Shown here: positions 51,081 to 64,000 of the stretch, piece by piece
Position numbering within the stretch: the stretch's first letter is position 1
Layout: each line of letters opens with the position of its first letter
Assembly: GCA_029721435.1 (NCBI GenBank)
Contig: CM056587.1
Coordinates: forward strand, 16,278,667 to 16,342,666
Direction: 5' to 3'
Source: Gymnothorax reevesii
Lineage: Eukaryota > Chordata > Actinopteri > Anguilliformes > Muraenidae
DNA length: 64,000 nt
Notes under the pieces: generated by a model
Told to the model about the DNA's origin: nothing
The model's database searches: none
The model's input: the letters and a program-made list of their open reading frames with translations, nothing else
Program-made: the position numbers and the translations under genes

Positions 51081-53546
51081 TTGTTCATAAGGTGGATGTA
51101 ACTTCTCCCTGTATTCAGGGTAGTTCACGAGTACGTGGAGAGAGAACCCAAAACAGGTCCATTCAATCCTAAACTAATAATGGTTTTAATAATTATAGTT
51201 ATAACATCAAATGGCTTTTCCTTCTAAAGTTTCAGTTTAATACGTGGCGCGCTCCTTAAATTCAAACACGACTATCTCCTTGTCCATACTTTCTGCATAT
51301 CACAATATTTTAAAGGAAGTGAGCTAGAGGCTTAGTGGGCCCAAGGCATTCATGAGACAGAATCTATTTTTATGTGTAAGTCACAGTCTATCGCACAGCG
51401 GCATTTTCGACATGCTAAGAATGGGTGTAAAGGCAAAAGCACAATCAGGGTCATGTGTGATGGAAGCCGCCACAATCTGATTGCGAAAACCACAGAAAAA
51501 AACATACATCGGAAATGCGAAACATATAAAGCCTTCCAAGAGAGACAGCTGGGGGTACAGAGGGGTACGGTACGCAGATTACAGAGAGAGCCAACCTCGC
51601 GTGAACCCTAAAAAATAAACACTCGGGGGACTCTGTCAGAGTTCCAGAAGGATGGGAAAGCAGTGGAGATACACAGCACAGTCATTTCCCACGTGTGGGC
51701 GGCTTGCCGCTCTGCATTATTTACACTCTCTGACAGAGATCCACCATTGTCTCTGTTTACAGAGTAAATAATGATGGTCTACACCTGCCAATACTAAAAC
51801 CAGAAACTAAACAGGAAGCTGGCAGATTTTTTTCAAGACAGGTTGTCCAGCGCTGAGACCAATGATGCCTATTTCTGCAGAATGGGCAGATAGACTGACA
51901 AAGATAAACTGACAAAGCCTTGCCAAGCAGCTCACATTAGCTCTTTTTACTTGTGACACAGTGGTTCATTACCTTCACACTTGCACATGACCTTGCTTTG
52001 ACGGGCACCTCATTTCTTCTGGTCAATATAGGACACACAAGGCTAATCAGAGATGTCATAGTCAGTCCTATTTTCTACAGCTGCATCTGACTTTTCCTAA
52101 CCTCTAAGCTAAGATGAGCTGTCCCAACACAACCCGCATCTGTCTCTACACTCACTTGCAACCATCTCTCCGTAGACCACTGTGCACATTTTTCCTGGAT
52201 TAGCGCCCCAAAAATCAACAAGTCCCAGAATTCCTTTGTGGGCTATAAACACCTCAGATCCAAAGAAGCATCATCCTTCTGAATGTCCAAGCAAATGAAA
52301 GTCTCTCTGTGCGCTTTTAAACAACATCAACGAGGGACTACTCAGGTCATAGGTCATTGTTGCTTTTCTGGTTCCCTCTGAGATAATAACACCACAAATG
52401 AATGTACACATGATATCATTTAATGTCATGAGAAGGAAATCGAATTATACAACCGCTAGTGGCAACATAAAAGTGAATTTACGGACGTTGTTAGTAAGGT
52501 ACATACAGATTTGACAGCTGTACGGAGGAGGGTCTTAACAGCTGAGATGGATACAGTCACTGTATGGAAAACGTTTCCCTTACGCTTACAGAACATTGGA
52601 TTTCTGGGAAACTGTTAGCAGGGAAGACGGGTGCTTCAGCTGGAAAAACTACCCACGAGAGACTGATATATGACTCATAATGGGGTTTCTCCCTTGATGA
52701 AAATACAGGGAAAAGTGTCTGGTCTGGGAACAGGCACAGACCTTTTGTCAACACCCAGTCCATTTCAAGGGAATCTGATCCTCGTAAACACACCAACTCC
52801 ACATATTTACCTTATGGCGAGCAGTGTTCAGGATGCGGTTTGATCCATAAACACAACATCCATAAATGAACGGCGAGGAGAAATGTGACTTTTCTGCACA
52901 CTGACCGATGACTTGTCTGGCTTTGAGATAGCCTACGGCCTCATTGGGTTCAAACGGAATGTGACCAAGGGTTTCATGGAGTAATTCTTTCAGGAAATTT
53001 CTCGTGGGGAGTGTATGGGAGCCGGCTATGAAATGTCAGCTTCGTGTCGGGGTGGAGTAATTTTGCACCTGTGGATTGTCTCATGGAATAAGAATGGAGG
53101 GTGACCCTGGAGACCTTCACACGTGGAGACAGCACCAGCTGCTGGATAGTGGACCAATCTCAGTCCCCGATAATGCTCTTGCGTTATACATCCAGGGATT
53201 AAACCTCACATGTCATGCCTTGAGTAAGACATTATCTCTCACATGTTGCATATTTTCCTAAGAAATTGTGTAACTCAGACCAGCACATCTTTAGCTTTTG
53301 TTTTGGTGGCTTATCTAAGAAAATTGGGACATGACATTGAATAAATGTCATGATGATATGAGGAGTAATATCACTGTTGGTGATAGATAGGATGAATTGC
53401 ACGTACTAGCAAGCTTTGATTCAACATGCTAGCTGCTCTTTAAAAGCTTTACACTGTATCTAGGATATTACTGTGAACTAAAATTCAAAGGAAAACAGTA
53501 ACCGACACAATTCATTATTGAAGATTAAAATGAGATGGAATGATTA
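51081..53546. other. 2.5 kb between inverted R units, no gene seen
   Basis: No reading frame with recognisable content. It may be the interior of a larger element bounded by the R units. Confidence 0.4.
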
Positions 53547-53812
53547 TAACTCATTCACCACAGGGGCCAAGTCGTGTATCTCCCCGATACCAATCAGAGA
53601 TCACTCGCAAGTTTTTACAGTCGCTATGTACCTGTTTTTACTCTTGGCTGCCGGCAGCCATATTGGACGTTGGAAATTGCCAAAAATGGATCTGGAGCAT
53701 TTTGAAATAAGCATGTTTAATTATGCAAATTTAGAAAAAAAATCCTTTAAACATTGAAGACTCCAGAGCCTGGAACAGAAAATCTCTGTGGGCGCAGCAG
53801 CTAACCCTGACT
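53547..53812 (+). repeat. repeat unit R, direct copy 1
   Basis: See 50781-51080. It reads in the opposite orientation to that copy. Confidence 0.75.
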
Positions 53813-53926
53813 AACCATAACATTTGGGGTGACTTATAACCGAAAACATTTTTTTTGCTTTAAATGGCTCAAAATGACCAGAAAGCAGAAAATCTGCAAA
53901 AAACTTTTTTTTTTTTCCAAAATGGC

Positions 53927-54011
53927 CCCCAGCGGCCATATTGGACGTCAGAAATTGGCGAAAATTGATCTTAAGCATTGTCATATAAACATTGTTGACA
54001 ATGCAAATTTA
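53927..54011 (+). repeat. repeat unit R, direct copy 2, left half
   Basis: Begins GCGGCCATATTGGACGTCAG and is cut by element C; the second half continues at 59010. Confidence 0.7.
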
Positions 54012-55399
54012 CAACACCAATTCCGAAATAGTTGGGACAAAGTGTAGATTGGGAATAAAATCAAAACGCAATGACTTTCAAATCACACCAGCCAGTATTT
54101 TATTCACCATAGAACAGAGATAACATAGCAAATGTTGAAACTGAGAAATTTCACAATTTAATCCACAAAATGAGCTCATTGCAAATTTGATGGCTGCTAC
54201 AGGTCTCAAAAAAGTTGGGACAGGGGCCTGTTTACCATGGTGTAGCATCCCCTCTTCTTTTTAACAGAGCTGAGGCACCTGAACATTGAGGAAACAAGTT
54301 TCTTGAGTTTAACCATTGGAATTTGATCCCACTCTTGTTTAATACAGGCTTCCAGCTGCTAGAGAGTTTTGGGTCTCCTTTGATGGACTTTTCGTTTAAT
54401 TATGCGCCAAATATTCTCAATCGGTGAAAGATTAGAACTCCAGACAGGCCAGTTCAGCACACAGACTCTTCTACTATGATGCCATGCTGTTGTAATAGCT
54501 GCAGTATGTGGTTTTGCATTGTCTTGCTGAAATACACAAGGCCTTGTCTGGAATAGATGTCTTCTAAAGGGGAGCATATGTTGCTCTAAAACCTTGTTAT
54601 AACTTTCAGCATTCATGGTGCTTTCTAAAACATGCAAGTGTCCCACACCATATGCACTAAGGGAGCTTGTCAATATTCTGAACAGTGAACACGTTCATTT
54701 TTGAACGGACGCCTGTTCATTTTTGGATGGGTTCGAGGCTGCAAACCCGGTCACTGCATTCGATGATGAACACCCTTCCTTTTATTTCCCGATGTGCTCA
54801 TTCTCCGATGCCTGTCTAAGGCCTGACACTTTCATCTATGTGTAACGTGAGCTTTTAGATTATGGGCGCGGATATTCTATGGTGAACCACGACTGAATAT
54901 GGATGACGGATTACATAAACGCTTGTACAGGCCTATTTTAAATTCTCAGTTCCCTAAAGTGAAATAGTTCTCATCGTCATTGTTAGTTTTTTTTTTTTTC
55001 ATATACTGGGTATAATCTGCCTGCTAGAGATCATTTGCCAATTTAGGTGACGCTTCAGGAATAGGATGATATGCGACCTACTCCTGTTCTCTGAAAAAAA
55101 AAAAACATATTCCAGTTATCTAAACAGAAACATATTAAACTCAGTCGACTGAACAAATTAAGTATTAATCTTGCACATCATCCAAAAGTCTTGTCACCGG
55201 TATTCCAGCGTGTCGCACGAATTCAGGTCTCACTCCGTGATTTCGTATCCCTGAACCAGCTAATCCCCATGGTATCATAAGACTAGGCTACTTAGTTGTT
55301 TATCTTGCAATCAAGCTCATTCATTAATTGAATTGCTAACGCCCTTATAATAAGGGTTATATTCATAAAGAGGGGGGGGGGGGGTCTAAATAATTATTA

Positions 55400-55895
55400 C
55401 ACTGAACAAAAATATAAACGCACAAAGTGATTTTTTTCGAATTATTTTTTATCAATCTGGAAATATTTCAACAAAACAATTATTATTTTATTCTTGCCAT
55501 AATATTCAAGCAACAGAAACATGACTAACAATTTACCGTGAACAATTCATGAGTTATCACAGCCTGAACCCAACAGGGGTCAGCAGGCAGAGTTCATAGC
55601 ACTCAGTAATGAGTGTGTCCACCATCGGCATCACGTAAAGAGGTACACCTCCGGCGCATGGAGTTCACGAGGTTGTCAATAGTGGCCTGTGTAATGTTGT
55701 CCCATTCCTCCTGCAGTGCAACTTGAAGCTGGCATCAGCGTAACGCTCGCCCACACGTCGCCATACGCGTTGTCTGCCATCACCACGGTACAGTTGGAAA
55801 TGCAATTTAATCGCTGAATAACACCGTCCTCTACCGTGCAAGCGTCCAGTGAAGGTTACGTTTGGCCCAGTCGAGTCTGTAGCAATGATGGACGG
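55400..55895. mobile_element. older Tc1-like fragment inside the nested element
   Basis: Begins CACTGAACAAAAATATAAACG after a TA, the familiar end of another fish Tc1-like family, and is cut short with no right end. Confidence 0.7.
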
Positions 55896-55945
55896 CAGTC
55901 AATTCCCCAATCCTTGAATAGACCCAATACAATATAAAGCCCCTC

Positions 55946-56360
55946 AGGTCATGACCTTTCATTTGAACTTAATTTCAGGTCAATCGGACAAATGGTTCTG
56001 AAGATATGGCCAAAATGGTAATTTTCCATCACAAAGCACCACCTGGTGGCAAAATATTGAAAAATACTGGTATGATGTTATTATGTGACACGTTGTGAGG
56101 TCATGACCTTGCAGTTGCACATAGTTTCATGTCAATTGGACAAATAGTTCCAAAGATATGGCAAAAATGGTGAATTTTATGTGATAAAGCTCCACCTTGT
56201 GTCAAAATTTTGAACCAAACAGGTATAATGTCCCTGTGAGACACAGCCCCAGGTCATGACCTTTCATTTGCACTTGATTTGAGGTCAATCGGACAAATAT
56301 TTCCAGAGATATGATAAAAACAGTGATTTTTTTTCAGTTTTTGGCCCCTGGTGGCCAATC
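55946..56360. repeat. about 152-base tandem repeat, 3 copies
   Basis: AGGTCATGACCTT followed by a GTCAAT.GGACAAAT block recurs at 55946, 56098 and 56251. Confidence 0.75.
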
Positions 56361-57076
56361 TAGATTTTGTAAATTGTCCAAAATCGAATCAGTTCTTCCT
56401 CTTTATGATACTTACTTATATGCAAAACTTGGAATTTCTAATTGAAATATTACTGAAGTTATCGCCATAACACGTACGGCGGCGGCGGCAGTCGGACCAA
56501 AAACATAATATTCGGCGTTCGAGGATATAATTAAAACAACATATAATATGACAAATGGTAGCCTACAAAATCTGCGACAATCAGTGGAACAAAATCTGAA
56601 TATCATTGCAGAACTCACCGTATACGTAGAGGGTTGTAAAGGGTGGCATTTTTTTTTTTGGCTTGCGCGTTCACAGGTTTAAAAAGAAAAGATTAATATC
56701 GTGAATTATTTTGGAATTTGATATGAGCGGGACTAAGTTATGCTAATTCTTATACTCACAGAACAGTAAAATTAAACTTGGGCTGTCGTGCAGATGATTC
56801 CATACAATGCATAAACTATAATTTTAATGTATTTAGTTTCATTTATTTACAATCTTTTACATACAAATTGCCTAGCGGTTCACGTCATGATTTGTAATTC
56901 TAAAATGCATTTTTATATAAGAAGGAAAAGGTAGCATACTGACGCCGCACGGAAGCGATGTTCATTCCAGCAAAGTATTCACACAGCAACATTTGAATGT
57001 TTTGGCTGACTGAACGTACCCCAGAACCAGTGAATCACAATTAATCTGCGGTCTTGAGTGTGGAATGTGTTAAAGC

Positions 57077-57592
57077 AGGGGTGGCCAACCCTGGTCCTGG
57101 AGAGCTGCAGTGTCTGCTGATTTTTGGTGTTACTCAGCACTCGATTTATGGATTAAAGTAGCTGATTACTCACTTAACTGATCACACCTGGTGTCTCAGG
57201 TTTAATTTAGTAAGAATGAGCCAATCAAGGAACATCCACAAGACTCCTAGAGCCAATTAAGCAGACTTGCAGGTTGTGACAGCAATCTACGTGTTAACCA
57301 AGATTTGTCAATGTGGTTGGATATTTAGCTTAGTTGTAATGCAGACAATGTAGAAGTACTGAGTACAGAAAAAAGTTTATATGGCAGGGGTGGATAACGC
57401 TGGTCCTGTAGAGCCACAGGGTGTGCTAATTTTGGTTTTCTCCACCCGATTTAAACGTAAGACCGCAGGTGAGATAACCGAAGTGTGTAATCAAGTGCTT
57501 TAATTCATCAATAAAGTGCTGAGTTACACTAAAAACCAGCAGACACTGCGGCCCACCAGAACCAGGGTTTGCCAGCCCTGCGTTTAAGCATC
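57077..57592. repeat. inverted repeat of about 130 bases
   Basis: 57077-57210 and the reverse complement of 57455-57592 align over GCAGTGTCTGCTG.TTTTT and ACTCAGCACT blocks. A partial direct copy starts near 57385. Likely a short DNA element. Confidence 0.65.
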
Positions 57593-59009
57593 TTCTCAAA
57601 CTCAATGAAAAGTGTAAGCATATAGCGGAAGATTAACGAACGGTCAAGATAAAATCTCTAAACTGGAGATTGGGTAGGATTTTTTAGTCGATGTGAAAAA
57701 TGTTGTTTAATAGGCATGTACCTGACAATATAAAGTAGTTCTAAATTCTGCAGGATGGGAGACGGGGAATTTTTTTCTCGTAAGAAGGAAATATTTACGC
57801 GTGTTGGTGTACATTTTGCGAAGAGGAGAGCAGATTCATTTTGTAACGCGAGAGAAGGTAGCTATGTTTGTTTTTGGATGCCATCCAGTCAAACATGAAC
57901 ACATGCTTGTTCATTTTTGAAGGCAAAATGAACACAAGCTTGTTCATTTTTGAACACTCTGCCGTTCGTTTTTTAGCTGAACACGAACGGAGACTTGTTC
58001 AATTTTGAACACCTGTTCAAATTTGAATGCGTTCAGTATATTGACAAGCTCCCTAATGCATCCCCATACCATCAGAGATGCCGGCTTTTGAACTGAACGC
58101 TGATAACAGGAGGGGTGGTTTTTCTCCTCTTTAACCCAGAGGACACAACACCCATGATTTCCAACAGGAATGTCAAATTTGGACTCATCTGACCACAGGA
58201 CACTTTGCCCCTTTGCTACAGTCCATTTTAAAAGACTTGGCCCACCGAAGATAGCGGCGCTTCTGGATCATGCTCAACAAAGGCTTCTTTTTTGCATAGA
58301 GTTTTAGATGGCATCTGTGGATCGCACAGCAAACTGTGTTTACAGACAGTGGTTTCTTGAAGTATTCCTGGACCCATTTAGTACTGTCAATGACAGAATT
58401 ATGCCGATGAGTGACGCAGTGGCGTCTGAGGGCCCGAAGATCATGGGCATCCAGTAAAGGTCTTCGGCCTTGTCCCTTACGCACAGAGATTTTTCCAGTT
58501 TCTCTGAATCTTTTGATGATGGTATTCACCGTCAATGATGAGACCTTCAAAGCCTTTGCAATTTTTGTCATTGAGGAACATTGTTTTTAAAGTATTCCGC
58601 CATTTTTTTTTATGCAAGCCTTCACAGGTTTGAGAGCCTCTGGCCATCTTTACTTCTGAGAGGCACAGCCTCTCTAAGACATGCCTTCTGTAGCCAATCG
58701 TGTTACAGACCTGATGCCAGTTAACTTAATTACTCTCTAAATGTTCTTTCGGCTATTTCTCTTCTGTATTAATTGCTTTTTCAGCCCTTTTTTTTTGCCT
58801 GTGTCCCAAATTTTTTGAGACCTGTTGCAGCCAGAAAATTTGAAATAAGCTCATTTTGTGGATAAAAATGTAAAATGTCTCACTTTCAACATTTGAAATG
58901 CTATGGATGTTCTATTGTAAATAACATTTTCGCTGATCTGAAAGTCATTGCATTTTGATTTTATTCACAATTTACACTTCGCTCCTACTATTTTGGAATT
59001 GGGGTTGTA

Positions 59010-59128
59010 GAAAAAAATCCTATAAACATGGAAACCTCCAGAGCCTGGAAGAGAAAATCTCTGCGGGCGTGGCGGCGGCGGCCCCGGAACAAAAGCAGAG
59101 TATCTACCGACTATCGTCCGGGGAGTTA
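59010..59128 (+). repeat. repeat unit R, direct copy 2, right half
   Basis: Continues 53927-54011 with CCTCCAGAGCCTGGAAGAG and ends TATCGTCCGGGGAG, related to GATAGTCGGGAGATA at the margin of the inverted copy. Confidence 0.7.
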
Positions 59129-62100
59129 CAATTACACATGGTAAATAACATGCTGTTCTAGATTTATATGGTGTACTGAAATTTCTGGGAGTTTCAACCC
59201 TGAATCAGTGGTATTGTAAGGCTGAGTACAAATTCTCACAAAAGTTTATCAATTAGCAAAATTATAACTTTCGTGCGGTATGTTTTCTGGCCTTTACGGG
59301 GCCCTTTCTTTCTAAAAGCTAAAATAAAACAAAAATAAGGAAGTTTTGAAACGTCTTTATGGAATTCCATTGGTTCCAATGATCATATTTCATTTAAACA
59401 ATTTAAATGATCATGAAACACATGCATTGCTTCCAACCCCTGAGTAAACAAATGCTTGAGAAGTCCGGAATCATAATCGGTTTCCAATTACTCGTGGTGA
59501 AATCCACTGTAATCGATGTGAAACTGATGTACCTCCATGCACAAGGACTTCAATTCCTCACGCGAATCTTTTACACATGCGTTGATTGAATAATTGGTGA
59601 CTACAGCAGGGGAGTGTAAATATGCTACTAAACCTCCCACCGAATGCGTGAGAGTTGACCGCTCTGCGTTATTAATGAAAACTGACCACACCTGATAATG
59701 TTGAGAGTTTTTGGAGTTTCTGTAAAGGTAATTTCAATGAATGACTGATAACAGGTCATGACCGATCATTATTTTCAAGGGATGGTTTGAGCTTCCACTA
59801 TTGCCAGTTCACCAGGCGCCACTGATCAAGACAAATTTTCAGCCTGCTAAAATCCTAGAATTGCAACAGAAGCCAGTAAACACAACAAGCACCAGGACTG
59901 GTGTTGAGAACCATTAATATATGGTCTTATAGTGAACAAAAGCTGGTTCCCAAATGGGTACAAGCCAAACATGTCACAGTCCGGTCCAGTATAGCCTCCA
60001 CCTATTTCATGTTTTCCCACTCTTCATGCACGCCTCATTCTAATGCCAGCTCCAGCCTAGATCCGGTGCCTTGTCTCCAGGCTGACTGACTAAGGAACTC
60101 ACCGATCACCAGCGACTATTCCTGCACACCTGCTGCCACTCTTCCCTGTCAGCAACGGCTAATAAGCCATCAACAAGTTTTGCCAGATTGTCTTGCCTTG
60201 CCATAGTTAACCTTGTCATGTAATCTTTTGAACTGCTTTTGACCTAAGCTTGCATTTTGGATGTAGTCTCTTGACTAGCGCTCTGAAAACCTCTGCCTGG
60301 ATTTTTTACTTTTTGTTACTGAACCAAGCCTGTTTTTGATTAATGATTCTTGCGTTGCCCCTGATTGCCTTTGTCTGTTGTGCCTTGACCTCTCAGTGTG
60401 TTTTTTGGGCACTGTTTTCCCTGAGGCCTACCTGTGCCTATGTCTAAGTATTTTTTTCTCTGGGCAGCAGCCAGCCTTTCCTGGGAAGTTCAGTTTTTGT
60501 ATTAAAGAGGCTTCTCACTTACTCCTGTCTCAGCCTGCTTATGGGTCCTCATCAGAACTAGGCCTTGCCTGTCCTGCCAAAACAAGCTTTTTTGAGAATG
60601 CGTGAGACAATTTTGTCTCATTTTGACCGGGAGGCAAACTAACACAAAAATTACAGATGGTCATAGCTTTACTTTTCATCAACTTCAGATCAGACTTTTG
60701 AGATTCAAGAGGCGTGGACCATCCACATCCAGAAAAACTTTTGGCAACAACTTGTCCAAGGGAAATATTTTTACAGACCTTTAAATCCATCAGTTGGGTC
60801 TTGATATGCATCACGGTGCATGGAATTTTCTGGCATGAAACAAAATGCCCTTTGACTAAATTTCTCACGCCCCGAAAACCTATGTCCATTTATCTGAAAC
60901 TGGCACTCAAGTTAAAATCAGCCATAGAACCAATCACAGTGAACCACTAGGACTGGGCTATTAGACCCTGAAATCGGTCTAACATTCTAGTGCGCTGCAG
61001 CAACTAACTGACTCAAACAATGGAATAATGGACCAGCTTTTTGCCAACAGCTTTCCAATCTTCCCTGCTGTTTCTGACAGAAACATTAATTGTTCCGATT
61101 TCGGAATGCACTTCCTCTCGCACGGCTGAGAGAAACAACACTTTTCAGCGCAGCTAATTCTAAGTGGAAACATCTGGGAACACAGAGCAAATTTAATTCT
61201 GCAACAAATAACAACAGCAAAGTTTTATAACCCCATTAATTTTACAATTTTACATGATGCACCCAATCCAGAATGAAATTTATTTTTTTTTAAATTGCAT
61301 CCGGAGAATTGCTTGAAAATGTATTCATAATTATGTGAAAGGAATCCAACAACCACAGATGAAACTATAGATGCATGATGACCTGAGAGCAGAAGCGATG
61401 CCAAAGTATGAATTATTAAACCCCACCAAGCACTAAATGGGCAAAACTATGTGGAGTACTCTTATGCCACTTTCCAAGATATCCAAATACCACTGACAAA
61501 AAATTTGAACGCTATATTATAGCATAAAATGTCATTGAGGATATCTCTGTGCTTCAAATACATTGTTTGGGGACAGCCCCTCTCCATTTCAGCATGACGC
61601 AGCCCCTAAATCAATCATCTGCAAAGAGCTCTGGTACTGACTATAACCGGTAATGCTAATGATTGAGGTACTGGATTAGCAGTTATCCACAGACTTTGCC
61701 ACATATCATGTTCTCCATATCTGCTCCAACTAATTAATGGCATTAACATTTAGCAACATCAGTCAAGAAGAAAGAATCTATACGGCTCAAAGTTAATGCA
61801 GGGTCAGTTTTATGAATAGCCAGTTCCCTGTTTTAACTGATAACCACTGAAAAAATTAATTACATTGGAATATTGTGATTGCATTTTGTAATAGTTCATT
61901 ATTTAAGCAGTACTTGAAATGTCGCCAAGTAATATGAACACTGTGTCAAGCAGAAACACACAAAGCTCACTGCTTTAGTGACTGCATTTGACAAATGAGG
62001 TTCAAAAATGTGACGACAGTAAACTTCTTAGCTGAATAATAATGGTGAAATTATTGAACACTGAACACTGAGACTTTTATTCAGCTTCTCTGTTGTGTGT

Positions 62101-63340
62101 CTGCGCCTACCAGGGAAAGAATTCAACAATTCAACAAAAAAGACCTTTACACTAGAACACTTCATATAAATGCCCAGCTTCGGGATAAATCTAAACAAGC
62201 CCCCCCGAAAATAAAATTAGGTCCCGCTGGACATAAAATCTTTAGACTAAGTTGTTTTAATTTTACAAATGGCGCTGACTGATATTGCTTTACAGTTCTC
62301 AAACTCCCCATATCCAGAACATATTAGAACATATCTTAACAGGGACGCCATCTTTGAGAAGTGCCATATTTCACAGTGTGGTGTTCAGTGGAATTTCAGA
62401 CAAATGCTGCATTTCCGTCACAAAATTTTTTTACTATTTTCTTTACAGGAAAACAGAGGGACTGCCCTCCTAAGCACAGCGCTAAGCGAATAACGGGGAG
62501 CGCAGGGCAAATGCAAGGTGTATTTAAACAGATTTAACTCCATAGTGTTTTAGTAAACAAGTTTCAAAGTTTGTTTCTGCAGGCCTATGACCTAGATGCT
62601 TAGTAAAAAAGGGGGAGATCAGGCATTGTACAGGGCGTATTTCAGTGGAAGTACTTTAGTGCCGGGTGTGCAGAGGGCATGTTTTATTCAGAGGGAGTCA
62701 GTGGCACAGAGGACAGGGACAGTTGGGGCTGAGGTTAATGGGGAAAAGTCCTCCTGCTCTGAGAGGGTATCCACTTCCTCTGGACTGCAAGCACACAAAA
62801 ACCACAGAGGAAGATGGGGAAAGATGTCTCACTCCTAACATGACAGCTGCATTGCCCATAAATGTCTAAACATACTGCATCATTACTGCTCAAAAAGGTC
62901 CACTGGAGACACAAATGTGCTGGTAAAAGCCTCCAGTGGGGCTTAGGATTCTGACTTGATCCTCTTGGATGAACTTTGATGTTGGGCCCCTGAACAAGGC
63001 CCTTCACCCCTCAAGAAAATGCATGTTGGGCTGTACCCCCCATTACTCACTATCCATCCCTCACAACTCTTCTATCGGGCATTTCCCTTAGGGGTCCTTG
63101 AACAAGAGAAACATGTTCTCAATGGAGCTTTCCCTGGTTAAATACTACTGGTAAAAAAAAAACTAAAAATAATAATAATAATAATATATAATAAGTGTGT
63201 GTGTGTGTGTGGGGGGGGGCTGGATGTAATTCTAACAAGGCTCACTCCATGAGAGTGCAAATACCTTGGCAGTCTGCTACTTAATTACAGAATATATAAT
63301 GAACATCCATATGGAGTGAGCAGAAAAGAATAATAGCCCT
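59129..63340. other. no gene; possible LTR-like stretch at 59930-60560, GT run at 63196-63218
   Basis: CT-rich sequence with repeated TGCCTTG/CCTG motifs and a TATTAAAGAGGC stretch resembles the 3' half of a fish LTR but has no partner. The rest shows nothing I can support. Confidence 0.35.
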
Positions 63341-64000
63341 TTAAAGGGGACCTAATATGCTATTTTTCCAAGTTTATATTTTGGTCTTTGACTCCCCCAG
63401 AGTACTCCTGATCGCACAAAGTAAAGAAAGGGTACTTATTTCGATCATACTGCCATCCTAAAGAAAACCCATTTGTAGTCCATAGTAGCCTCTGCCTGAA
63501 ACGCCTCATTGGGGTGGCTCTTCCGCTATGGCCCCCACTCCCCGTGTGCCCACTTTCTTCTGACTGGCCAGCTCTGTGGAGGGCGGATCTAGGCGGGACG
63601 ATGCAGTGTCACAGTGAAACGTGAGATGCGTCTGCCATCTGAGCTAAGGAATCAGCGGGGAAATTCTGCTATAAAACGCAGTACATGTGTATAGATCTAA
63701 TGAAATTAACTTGTTCAAATAAACGCAATGGCTAAAGTGGAGGACACAGTGCAAAAGTCTTGCAGCTCAAGCACGAATTTGCTATCGGCTACAGTTTGCT
63801 ACGGCAACAGTTGGTGAGTACAGCGGTTTTACTACTCCTAGCTAGGATGCAGAGGAAGCTAGAATCCACCCCATATAGACACATTTGTAGAACGGGTCGA
63901 CAATCCCAAGTGTAGACCGGAGACCGTAGAAATCCGGTGGGTCTGAGGTTAGAGGGAAACATGGACAGTGAGGGGCAGCTAAAAGTGGACCAACAGCTTA
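63341..64000. mobile_element. left end of a DNA element, TTTAAAGGGGACCTAATATG
   Basis: The terminus resembles common fish hAT-type non-autonomous elements. The right end is not found before the window edge. Confidence 0.45.

Larger units (their letters stand above)
54661..58053. mobile_element. 3.4 kb nested element, 23-bp inverted ends, TAA duplication
   Basis: Left end GGGAGCTTGTCAATATTCTG, right end CAGTATATTGACAAGCTCCC: inverted, one mismatch in about 23 bases. TAA is duplicated on both sides (54658-54660, 58054-58056); element B shows the uninterrupted site once. Several copies of GTTCATTTTTGAA lie just inside each end. A 3-base TAA duplication suggests PIF/Harbinger, but no transposase is visible, so it is non-autonomous or of another class. 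Confidence 0.85.
54012..59007 (-). pseudogene. Tc1/mariner-like element C, split by a nested element
   Basis: Ends CAACACCAATTCCGAAA and TTTTGGAATTGGGGTTG with TA flanks. Minus-strand transposase pieces: N-terminal helix-turn-helix (58185-58571) with TVNTIIKRFRETGKISVR, and a C-terminal catalytic part (54359-54673) with [10 protein letters not shown] and NLSPIENIWRIIKRK. The first catalytic Asp region (near 58180) is frameshifted. The two parts are separated by the 3.4 kb insertion. Confidence 0.9.

Noticed and set aside
1..64000. CRISPR array or bacterial operon
   Set aside because: The repeats are eukaryotic minisatellites and transposons; there are no cas-like genes or prokaryotic gene layout.

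Overview
The window is a stretch of ray-finned (teleost-type) fish genomic DNA. The evidence is a multi-exon vertebrate type IV collagen gene with small exons in large introns, crowded with typical fish repeats: a Gmr1-like Ty3/gypsy LTR element, several Tc1/mariner relics with long inverted ends, tRNA-derived SINEs, many short inverted-repeat (MITE-like) elements, minisatellites and simple repeats. There are no bacterial, viral or plasmid genes.

Region by region. From 1.6 to 36.2 kb, on the minus strand, 26 consecutive coding exons (about 798 codons, every splice phase consistent) encode the N-terminal half or so of a collagen IV alpha chain of the alpha2/alpha4/alpha6 group. The order and sequence of its Gly-X-Y interruptions fit alpha2 best. 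Both ends of the gene are outside what can be read: the signal-peptide/7S exon(s) were not found to the right, and the rest of the triple helix and the NC1 domain lie beyond the left edge. Between exons at 14.5 and 21.5 kb a 6.0 kb LTR retrotransposon (15282-21278) sits in a minisatellite, in antisense to the collagen gene. Its LTRs differ by one substitution and one 10-base indel. Its integrase lies upstream of reverse transcriptase, its primer-binding site matches tRNA-Pro, and each LTR has three adjacent perfect p53-type decamers upstream of a TATA box. Its reading frames are broken.

From 36.2 to 64 kb no confident exon was found. This is probably the long 5' intron or upstream flank of the collagen gene. 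It holds a LINE fragment split by a Tc1-like element (37.4-40.6 kb), G-tracts, a CpG-rich block (46.2-46.7 kb), a 0.43 kb MITE (48.3 kb), a set of inverted and direct repeats (50.8-59.1 kb), and a nested structure: a Tc1-like element (54012-59007) split by a 3.4 kb element with 23-bp inverted ends and a TAA target duplication, which itself contains an older Tc1-like fragment.

How it works together: the only evident host function is a basement-membrane collagen chain; everything else is the mobile-element population of its introns and flank. The most unusual signal is the triple p53-like motif in the promoter part of a young fish LTR.
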